From Guillardia theta CCMP2712 (taxonomy: Eukaryota > Cryptophyceae > Pyrenomonadales > Geminigeraceae), in the NCBI RefSeq assembly GCF_000315625.1, contig NW_005434672.1, positions 817,941 to 881,940 on the forward strand: DNA of 64,000 bases. Direction: 5' to 3'. Shown piece after piece: positions 55,901 to 64,000 of this stretch (within the stretch, counting starts at the first letter, position 1; every line of letters begins with the position of its first letter). The position numbers and the translations under genes are program-made. Below the pieces are notes generated by a model. That model was not told the DNA's origin. It ran no database searches and saw only the letters and a list, made by a program, of their open reading frames with translations.

Positions 55901-58900
55901 AGCCAGCAGGGCGACAGAGTTCAGAAGCAGCAGGTCGAACAACTGCTGTCAGAGAAGAAGCTTCTCCTGGACGAAGTGACGAAACTTGAGAGCGAGGGTC
56001 ATCAGAAGGAGACGAAGATAGTGAACTTGCAACAGCAGCTACTTTCAGCGCGGAAAGGCAGGGAGGAGGACAGGACGGTTGAAGCCAAGAGAAAATTCTC
56101 GCAGGATCTGTTTTCTCTCCTGCAGCGATGTCAGGCTAATCTTGAGCACTTCAAGGAAATCCTTGAAGATACAGCATGCGGCGTTGACTACGAGGTGCTA
56201 AACCTCCTCATCTTCCTCTTGGAAAAGCAGTTGAAAAGAGGAGAGGAGATAGGGAGAAGGGAAGGGAAGAGGGATCAGAAGCCTCGCGCTCACCGGCTCG
56301 CTGCCAAATCAGAAGTCTCTTTGGATCCATCCATGTGGATCCGAGATGAGGAGGACGAGGACGAGGACGAGGACGAGGCAGAAGGAGAAGGAGACATTGG
56401 CATCAGCCTAAGGAAGCTCGAGACAGGAGAGTTCGAGTTGCTCGGCATGCAGCATGGTTCGTCTGCTCATCGCTCGGGGGTGCTGGAGGTTGGGGACGTC
56501 CTCCTCAAGATCGACGAGCATAGCGTGACTGGCCTGTCACATGCTCAAGTCTGCTCCTACATCGCAGGCGAGGAGGGGACTTTCGTCCAGCTCGAGCTGC
56601 GGAGAGGGGACAGGATCCTCGTCGTGGAGGTCCGAAGAGAGCTCATGACTCATCGCCGTCCCCCTCCAAGTGCGCAGGCTAGCGGCGAGTTCGACCCCTC
56701 AGTGTACGCGGGATCATACGAGGAGGAAGGAGAGGAGTACGAGGAGGAGGAATGCGGGATCGGACTTTCGGTTGGCAGGGACGAGGAGGGGATGTATCGG
56801 GTCACAGAGGTTGTTCTGGGAGGCCCCGCGGATGCAACTGGCAGGGTGATGGTGGGAGACGTGCTGCTTGCTGTAGATGGAAAGACAGCGGACGAGACGA
56901 GCCCGCAGGTGAGCAGTGTTGGAGGAGAGAGAGTGGAAGGAGCAGGAGCAGCATTGGAGAACAGGAAGGAGCGAGAAGGAGAGTGGGGAGAAGAGCGGAA
57001 GTGTAGTGGAAGCCGAAAATGGTTCTGGATGAATGGCTGGGAGAATGAGGGAGATGGAGTGGGAAGGAGGAAGAGGAGGAATGAGCTGGTGGCGGAGAAC
57101 GGCTGACACGATGTGCAGGAGATTGTGTCCCTCCTTAGGGGACCTCCGCGATCGCAGTTGGAGCTGAAGATGATGAGAGGTGGGGGCAGACGAGGAGGGG
57201 GGGAAAAGTTCGTGGTCCTTGTAGAGCGGCAGCCTGCTGACGCGCGGGTGTGGCGAGCACTCTCCGAATTCTCTATTTTGCATCCTGAAGAATTTGACGA
57301 GAGGTAAAGGAGGAGCGAGGGTTTTCAAAAGCGTTAGATGACAGTCTCCAGCAGGGGCTTGCAGGAGGAGGAGGAGGAGAAAGAGGAAGAGGAGAGGAGG
57401 GGGGGGAGGAGGAGAGGGGGAGCGAAGGAAGAAACAAGGTCGAAGAACACTGTGGAAGAGCTGAAGCAGAGCTTGATGAAACGGAACGAGCAGATCACGG
57501 TCTCTCCCGCCTCGTCACGCTCCATGGGCCTGACTTTATCATCAGACGCTACAGGCTCGGATGGAGGAGGCAGAGAGAGCGAAGGAGGGGCTGCTCGGAC
57601 ATATCAATCAGCTTCTGGCTCGGGCCCAGCAGGAATCGAGCAAGAGCGAGCAGCAGGCCCCAGAGCGAGGAACGGCAGGTCAAGGTCACACCGTGCCTTT
57701 CCCCCCTCCAACCCATCCCTCTTCCTCACTTCGTCTTTCCCCTCCTCTCCAACCTTTCCGTCCTGATTCTCTTGGTTCCCTCCCTACCTCCCTCCCTCCC
57801 TCTCCTCCCTGCTCCTTACATGCAAGCGTAGAACCTTCTGGGATCCAACACGATATGGGAGATCGTTTCAGCATCGGCGTGAAATTTCAGCTTGAAGCCA
57901 GCGGTTTCTACAAGGTCGTTCAAGTCTCCAAGCAGATGACGTCAGCAAGAGGAGGGAAGGTAACGGATTTCCCTGCACCCTTCCTGGAGCGCTCTGCGTT
58001 TTACTCCTCACACTTCTCCGTGCTCTCCTTACGTTCCTCTTACATCTTCTTCTCTCCGTTTCTTTTTGCTTTCTCCTGAATGTCTTGCTTGGATGTTCCG
58101 ACCGAACTTGCGATCTGTCTCCCTCCTTCCACTGGCTTCCTCCGCTCTGTTCCTCCTATCCTCTATCTCCTCCCAAACATTTTCGTCACCGACTTTCCCT
58201 CTGCGCTGCTCGTGTATTATGAATTCAACTTCCCTCTCCCTGCTCGCTTGCTTTACTCTCACTCTCCCTCCTTCACTCACTCACTCACTTGCCTCTGCAG
58301 GCACAGGTGGGCGACACGCTGCTCATGGTAGAGGGGGTAATGCTGCTCCCTGCTCTTCCCTTCCTGGCTCATCCTCTTCCTCAGAGATCTGTCCTCAGCT
58401 TCACCCCCGATCAACTCTTCGATGCTCTTTGCGGACCCCCAAGCAGCTGGCTGGTGCTCGGCCTGCGGGTAAACTTTGTTCGTCCTGCTCCTCCCAGATT
58501 TCTTCCGATGTCCCCGCATCAAACTGCCACAAACGCCTCTGCTCCGCCACCACCATACCTCCTGCTTCTCTTCCAAGTCTCGTCCTCCGCTTGCTACTCT
58601 CTTCCCCATGTCTGCCTCGCACAAATCCTGTCAAGTTCTCATAATTCTGTTGTTCTCCTCTTTTCTCTTTCCTGCTTCTGGTTTTCTTGCTTTCCTCATG
58701 TTCTGCCATACCTCCACTCCTCCTGACGTCGCGACAGCGCATCGATTCCAACGGCCTCCTGGTTGTCATTCATGTGACCCTCCAGCGAACCGAGAAGATC
58801 TCGAGACAGACGGAGGTTTTGGAAGCAAACGAGGAACGAACGTGAGTGTGGGGTCGGAGGGAGAGCGAAAGTCGAAGGGAAAGGGAGGAGGAGCTGGAGC

Positions 58901-60586
58901 AGGACCCGGGCAAGAAATGTGAGGAGCAGCAGGAGATGGAGATGGAGATGGAGATTGAGGAGGTTGTGAATTTTCAGACTAACATCGATCAGCACCAGCA
59001 GCACAGTGAAGCTACACACGGACCAACAGCCCTGTGGTGTTGGCATCACTTTCAGTCGCAGTAAGGTAAGGCAATTGTAGCGTATGCTCGGACCCTGACT
59101 CCTCCTCCTCCTCCTCCTCCTCCTCCTCCTCCTCCTCCTCCTCCTCCTCCTCTCGTCCTCCTCCTTCCCCATATCCTTGCTCCTATACGACAGAATGGAT
59201 ACTTCGTTGTGAAGGCCCTTGCTCCTGGTGGCCCAGCAGCAAGCAGCAAGCAGGTAGGATGAAGATGAGAGCGAGAGATGGTGGAAGACGAAGAAACAAG
59301 GGGAGGGAGAGGACCAGGACTGACTGCACGTTTGCAGGTCAATGCAGGGGATATGCTGATCTCCGTGGACGGCAAAAAGATTCGAGGGATCCGCTTCGAC
59401 CAACTGACTTCGCTCATGCTGGGAGAGGAGGTTGGGAGAGGAGTGGTGGTGCTGGAGGAGGGTGAGGAGGGGGAGGAGCGGGGGAGAGGAGTGATGGTGC
59501 TGGTTGAGGAGGAGGATGGGGGGAGGAGGAGGAGGGGGAGGAGGAGGGGGAAGAGTCGCTGATTCATTCTCAGAACTCGTTGGTCGAGCTTGGCCTGCTA
59601 GGAAACGATCATGAGATGATCAAAGTGGCGCTGAAGCGAGGCAGAGTCGGGCCTGTGGGCAGAGCAGCTGACAAGGTAGAGGAGAGGAGGGAGAAGGTAG
59701 AGAGAAGGAGAAGAACGAGAGAAGAGGTGGAGAACAAGAGCGAGGGACGAGAAAGGAAGGGTCTGGGTGTTTGGGGGCTGGAGGAGGCGGGAGATTTGCC
59801 GTGATGGGAGTCGACAGCGGGCCCGAAGCGCAAACTCGTCCCGGAGCCGGCCAGCACATCATGAGGTTCCACTGCAGCCGCTACTAGAGGAGGTGAGCCT
59901 GACCTGCCTCCCTCTCCGCTGATTGTTATCTATGCGACAGTCGCTGGAAGATACGATGTCTCGCAGGTGAAAGTAGGAGGAGCTGGAGGAAGGACGAGGA
60001 AGATGGCTGCTAACATGGCGCAGCTCGGTGAAGGAGAAGGTGTCGTCCCCCAAGCAAGAGCAACAGAGTCCTGCTGGTGACTCGCGGCTCTACGGGACGG
60101 GGATCGTCTTTCACAAGGACACGCAGGTAAGGAGTGCTTGACGGGGATCGAGGAGAGGAGGGGGGGGCGGGGGGGGCTGAGGAGGGAGGAGAGAAGGTGA
60201 TAAGTGCTCAGGGATACTTCAACGTCAAGTCAGTCGTATCTCCTTTCAACCACAGCTCTGCTGGTGTGGAACCTGGAGACATGTTGATGTCGGTCAATGG
60301 GAAGACAGTTCATGGGATCAGGCAAGCAGGTAAGGGTAGAGGCGATCAAGGAGGCGTCTTTTCAGACTGCTGCCGTTGCTCCATGTGCTGCTGCGTTCCC
60401 CAGGGGTGTTGGGTGTACAACGACGCTCCATGTGACATAACATGATGCTGAACAACTTTCATGGCAGAGCTTGCGAGGCTCATTCTCGGACCATACAACT
60501 CGGTTGTAAACCTGGGATTTCGAAGACAGGACAGATCGCACTTTATTGCAACAATCCACAGACTAATTTCAGCACAAAAGATTTGA
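52930..60586 (+). CDS. multi-PDZ scaffold protein with repeated SFDPE motif
   Basis: Twenty-two exons close in frame to 1751 residues: 52930-53073, 53117-53249, 53298-53383, 53440-53620, 53667-55524, 55645-56908, 57119-57303, 57355-57499, 57555-57678, 57832-57959, 58301-58336, 58385-58468, 58738-58841, 58978-59065, 59194-59253, 59338-59430, 59574-59675, 59818-59892, 59941-59966, 60024-60126, 60212-60329, 60468-60586. Seven PDZ domains: about 42-119, 645-715, 1047-1132, 1168-1245, 1385-1460, 1505-1595 and 1652-1735 (carboxylate loops such as GVGATVK, GIGLSV, CGVGITF; GDVLV-RING type strands). Between PDZ1 and PDZ2 lie six 22-residue repeats and many further S-F-D-P-E motifs. Coiled coils occupy about 765-950 and 1285-1375. 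No membrane or catalytic domain is seen, so it is probably a cytoplasmic scaffold. I know no family with this layout. The exon 8 start is ambiguous by three bases. Confidence 0.86.
53783..54195 (+). repeat. 66-bp tandem array coding 22-residue SFDPE repeats
   Basis: Six complete copies and one partial copy of a 66-bp unit start at 53783, 53849, 53915, 53981, 54047, 54113 and 54179. Each encodes SFDPEAGGGEISGE then L/P-ERSISQA. Copies differ at only a few bases (cccgaa/ctcgaa, tcgata/tctata/tctgta, caggggag/caggagag). The unit contains HindIII-like aagctt and gatatc sites in each copy. It lies inside exon 5 of the PDZ gene. Three-base periodicity and lack of frame-breaking changes indicate selection as protein. 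Confidence 0.93.
59096..59152 (+). repeat. (CTC)n microsatellite in a PDZ-gene intron
   Basis: About 17 copies of ctc lie in the 128-nt intron between exons 14 and 15. It may enlarge the polypyrimidine tract of the acceptor at 59193. Confidence 0.85.
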
Positions 60587-60677
60587 GAAAACATAGGTTG
60601 CTTTTTCATCAATGTTCACGCTCACAAAAGATTGATTTTTGAACTATTTTTTATTGAAATACACACAAGCGTCAAAA

Positions 60678-62096
60678 TTATTTCTTCTTAGCACCACCAT
60701 CATCGCGAGCAACTGTTGCAATAACCTTGCCAAGCATCATAACAGTGTTTCCGTCGAGGAAGGCAATGCGGCTCAAGCCCTCGCAGTTCTTGAAGGTGTC
60801 GCACACAAGGGGAGTCATGGGTTCGAACTGAGCCTGGGCAACCTCGTTGGCCTTGAGATGAGGGGGGTTCTCGAGCTTCTGTCCTCCGGTCTCCTTACCC
60901 ATTTTCCAGTCGATGACGGTCATACGGCAAGCAGCACGTCCGCATCGCACGAAGCCAATTGGTGAGTATCCTGTCTTAAGCTCTCCGGGGATGTTGTCCA
61001 AGGTCTGGATCTGTGCAGTGAAGGACTTGGTTCCCTTGAGGGTACCATCCTTCTTGTACACCATGACGTCGCCAGAGCGGGGCATGTTGTTCTTGTCAAG
61101 ACCCTTGATGTTCATGCCGACGTTGTCACCAGGCTTGGCGGCGTCAACACGCTTGTGGTGCATCTCAACAGTGAAGATCTTGCCTTCGCAAGGGGTACCA
61201 GGAGTGTGGGTGGGCATGAAGATGACATCCTCTCCGGGGTTGACGATTCCCTGCTCAACACGTCCAGCCAAAACGTCACCAACACCCTTGATCTTGTAGA
61301 TGCCGGAGATGGGGCAGCGCATGGGGGCATCGACGTTACGCTTGGGGGGGCGGGCAAAGTCGTTGAGAGCATGGAGGAGGGTCTCGATCTTCATCTTGTC
61401 GGTGGAGCCATCAGGAACGACCTCGACTCCGGACCACCATCCCATATTGGTGGACTTGGTGAGGAGGTTGTCTCCCATCCATCCGGAGATGGGGATGACG
61501 GGGACGGAAGCAGCGACGAACTCCTTCTTCCATCCAACACGGATGAGCATGTTCCTCATCTCATCGCGGATCTCGTTGTAGCGCTCCTCCTTGTATCCAG
61601 CAGTGTCGGAGTCCATCTTGTTGATGCCGACGATGAGCTGCTTGATACCGAGAAGGTTGAGGATACGAGCGTGCTGGCGGGTCTGTCCCTGGATCTCTCC
61701 AGCCTTGGCATCTCCCTTCTGGATGGCGGTGGTGAAGTTACCGTCAGCGGGAACCATGAGAAGAGCGACGTCAGCCTGAGCGGATCCGGAGATCATGTTC
61801 TTGATGAAATCCCTATGGCCCGGGGCATCGATGATGGTGTAGTGCCACTTGTCGGTGAAGAACTCCTTGGTAGTGCATGCGATGGTCACGCCACGCTCAC
61901 GCTCCTCCTTCTGCCTGTCCATGTAGAAGGCAAAGGCGAAGGAAGACTTGCCGAGGTTGGCAGCCTCTTCCTTGAGCTTCTCGAGCTCACGCTCGGGGAT
62001 ACCTCCAAGCTCGAAGAGGAGACGTCCAGTGGTGGTGGACTTGCCAGAGTCGACATGGCCGCAGATAACGATCGAAAGATGCTCCTTCTCTGCCAT
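60678..62096 (-). CDS. EEF1A: translation elongation factor 1-alpha
   Basis: A single exon starts at a GCCGCCATGG context (ATG 62096) and gives 472 residues. The GTPase brings aminoacyl-tRNA to the ribosome. All GTPase motifs are present: G1 GHVDSGKST, G2 with RGVTIACT, G3 DAPGHRDF, G4 NKMD and G5 with SGW; domains 2 and 3 follow (RVEQGIVNPGEDVIFMP, MNIKGLDKNNMPRSGDVM, PIGFVRCGRAACRM). It is a true EF-1alpha, not the EFL paralogue. Codon use is strongly biased to C/G-ending codons. It lacks introns, unlike almost all neighbours. Its stop is 92 bp from the convergent PDZ-gene stop. Confidence 0.97.
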   Translation of the reverse strand: MAEKEHLSIVICGHVDSGKSTTTGRLLFELGGIPERELEKLKEEAANLGKSSFAFAFYMDRQKEERERGVTIACTTKEFFTDKWHYTIIDAPGHRDFIKNMISGSAQADVALLMVPADGNFTTAIQKGDAKAGEIQGQTRQHARILNLLGIKQLIVGINKMDSDTAGYKEERYNEIRDEMRNMLIRVGWKKEFVAASVPVIPISGWMGDNLLTKSTNMGWWSGVEVVPDGSTDKMKIETLLHALNDFARPPKRNVDAPMRCPISGIYKIKGVGDVLAGRVEQGIVNPGEDVIFMPTHTPGTPCEGKIFTVEMHHKRVDAAKPGDNVGMNIKGLDKNNMPRSGDVMVYKKDGTLKGTKSFTAQIQTLDNIPGELKTGYSPIGFVRCGRAACRMTVIDWKMGKETGGQKLENPPHLKANEVAQAQFEPMTPLVCDTFKNCEGLSRIAFLDGNTVMMLGKVIATVARDDGGAKKK

Positions 62097-62164
62097 GGCG
62101 GCGTGCACGGGGATTGGAGTAGGCTGCCAGCGCCGAGGCTAAAAGGACTCGAGGGGCTTTTTTT

Positions 62165-63720
62165 TTTGGCGCACGTGACGGAGAGGGTGGGGTGGGGTAA
62201 TATTGTACCCCTCTGGTGAACTATCCTGATTGTTGGGGTAGTTCATGGGAAAGAGGGGGTAGGGTACTGTACCCATTCCTGGGAAAAGCAGGGGGTAGAG
62301 CTGCTCGTGGAGCTTGTGGAGAAAGAAAAGCAAGAGGGGGCGGGCCTTGGGTAGGGTAGGGGTACTAAGTGATAGGGTTCAGTGTCGGGGGGTACCATGA
62401 AGAAGCAACTACCCATTTCTGGGGGTGGGTGACAGCTTCAATGTGAGCCCCCTTCTTTCTCACAGGGGTGGGTGGTGGTGTTGACGGGGTGAATCTGCTA
62501 GAATGATGGGGTGGGAGTTATCGTATTCAAGGGTACCCCTGGTGTAGCCAGGACAAACTTATCATAAAGTACCCGTGTGTAATCACCCCACCTATCTTTC
62601 CACAGCTTCAACCAGGGTGTATGTCCTGTACCTTCATTCTTAGGGGTAGGGGTACTGGTGACAAGGACAGGATGTCGGTAGGGGGTGGTGACACATAAAC
62701 ACGGGGGTGACTGTAGAGGTAATGAGGGGTGGTGGTCACACCTCAGATTTTTACGTTGGGCCTGTTGGGACTACTGGGGGGACAAGGGGTGGGCTAATGT
62801 ACCCCCTCGTATCTAGTTCATTGGGGGGTAGGGTGCTCAGTGTTTGGAAGCGGTGTAGACGTTTTGTAGCACGGAGGAGTTGAGATTGGTAGATTCAGGG
62901 GGGTGGGGTGCTACAAAGTGAAGCTGAGAATGGTGGGGTGGGTAGGGTCGAGGGCGATGGAGAGAAGGGGGCCTCAAAGGTACAATTAGATAATCGAAGG
63001 TATAGCATCTGTACCCAAGACCCCGACAGGGTCGTGCAGAGATGAAGTGCGATCACAACGACGGGGGTAGGGATGGAGAGTAAGGGGGTGAGTGGGGGTA
63101 TGGAGGTGGGTTTAAGAGAGTTTGTTGGTGTGATGTCAAAGTGATTGGGGGTGGGGTCAGAGATTGGATGGATTTGATGAGGATCGAGGGGGGTGGGTGT
63201 TAGCAATTTTCGTCTTTTTTATACGGGGTGGGTACCCTCCATTACCCGTGCGTGCCTAGTTAAACCCCCCCATTGAGATCTGGTAGGGTGCATTTTGGGC
63301 TTTTGATCGGGGTGAATATCTCATTGGTGGGTAGTTGAGCATGACCTGAGGGTGGGGTAGTGAGAACGAGATGGGTCTATCTCACTACGGAGTGGTGGGG
63401 GTGGAGGGGGTACTCCTTATTCCTTTACCACCCGTCCACATCCTACACGTGTGCCCCTTGACATACCACCCACCAAAAACATTGGGTTTCAGGGGGTAGG
63501 GGTGATGATACTGGTTGTCCGAGGGGGCCGGCGGCACTTCCCGCATGTGGGGTGGGTAGTAAAGTTTTGAACATGATTGGGTATCCGTGGGGAGGGGGTC
63601 CCAAGACGTGTTATTCCACGGGGTACTTCCCTTATATCAGGCTGGGGTGGTATGAAGGTCCAAGAACTCCATGGCAAGGTGGGGTAGTCAACGATGACGT
63701 CAGGGGATCATAGTGGGGAT
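62165..63720 (+). repeat. G-rich degenerate intergenic block (largest copy)
   Basis: A 1.5-kb stretch in which runs of three to six G alternate with TA, TGG or TAC (ggggtagggtac, gggggtgggt). Similar blocks: G-rich on + at 14900-15420, 20640-21430 and 48390-49460; C-rich on + at 21640-21750, 27485-27660, 38890-39380 and 42145-42260; paired at 5170-5340, 25400-25480 and 50210-50530. None enters an exon. Confidence 0.7.
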
Positions 63721-63754
63721 GTGGGACACAGGCACATTTTGAATTGTCCAAAAA

Positions 63755-63960
63755 TTTGGGCAATCATCAATTTCCAATCAACAAATTTTTGGAGTAATCA
63801 TTTTCCAATCAACGAAAGTTTGCAGTAATCATTTTCCATTCAACTTTTTGAAACAATAATCATTTTCCAATCAAAACTCCCCGTTTCGTACCGTTACACG
63901 TATCAGAAACGGTCGTAACCGTATACTTTTGCAATCATTTTCCAATCAAAATCAACTTTC
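63755..63960 (+). repeat. degenerate repeat built on AATCATTTTCCAATCAA
   Basis: The string AATCATTTTCCAATCAA or close variants appears about five times (near 63762, 63796, 63826, 63858 and 63933), at spacings of roughly 30-75 bp. It is AT-rich and immediately follows the G-rich block. Confidence 0.7.
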
Positions 63961-64000
63961 AAACTTTCAACTCTCCATTTTGGAACTTTACCCCACCCCT

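Larger units (their letters stand above)
62097..64000. other. repeat-rich region upstream of EF-1alpha
   Basis: No supported gene. 62165-63720 is a long degenerate G-rich block on the + strand (ggggtaggggta, ggggtggg), with a short C-rich stretch at about 63415-63475. From 63740 to the end the DNA is AT-rich with a tandem-like repeat (see separate entry). The EF-1alpha promoter must lie within the first few hundred bases. Confidence 0.5.

Noticed and set aside
58696-59567. Minus ORFs of 171-235 codons opposite PDZ exons 13-16
   Set aside because: They span introns and the (CTC)n tract of the + gene, whose exons close in phase and encode a PDZ domain.
61155-62219. 354-codon + strand ORF opposite EF-1alpha
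   Set aside because: Antisense shadow caused by the strong codon bias of EF-1alpha.

Overview
The window reads as nuclear DNA of a unicellular eukaryote, most likely a photosynthetic protist; a cryptophyte such as Guillardia is my best guess, not proven. Reasons: almost every gene is split by short GT-AG introns (typically 40-60 nt) that restore reading frame and conserved motifs when removed; genes are densely packed on both strands; there is a eukaryotic tRNA-Trp; and the gene set is eukaryotic (FG nucleoporin, WEE1 and CDK-like kinases, EF-1alpha, TRMT112, PCMT). No bacterial operons, CRISPR arrays, insertion sequences or viral genes were seen.

Layout, left to right: a partial minus-strand gene at the edge; a membrane protein (+) converging on a Nup54-like FG nucleoporin (-); an M13 zinc metallopeptidase (+); a 1272-residue secreted YHYH/LamG/EGF mosaic protein (+); a sphingolipid delta-4 desaturase (-); a Popeye-domain protein (+) converging on a WEE1-type kinase (-); a long repeat-rich gap; a 56-residue novel small protein (+); PCMT (-); a J-domain protein (+); an orphan (-); TRMT112 (+); an orphan (-); cysteinyl-tRNA synthetase (+) with a leader extension; a hypothetical membrane protein (+); a PP2C phosphatase (-); an AT-rich stretch with uncertain genes; tRNA-Trp (-); a carnosine N-methyltransferase-like protein (-); a CDK-like kinase (-); 3.5 kb of repeats; an ankyrin protein (-); a 22-exon, 1751-residue protein with seven PDZ domains and a repeated SFDPE motif (+); EF-1alpha (-); and a terminal repeat-rich gap.

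Intergenic DNA is unusual. It alternates between blocks of degenerate GGGGTAGGGTAC-like sequence (or its complement), very GC-rich non-coding islands, and AT-rich DNA. The same block types recur in many gaps and are absent from exons.

The genes are mostly unrelated housekeeping, signalling and cell-surface functions and form no obvious pathway. The strongest candidates for something undescribed are the SFDPE multi-PDZ scaffold, the 56-residue protein with strongly biased codons, and the dispersed intergenic block families. Exon joins were derived by eye from frame closure, splice consensus and family motifs; no search or alignment was run.
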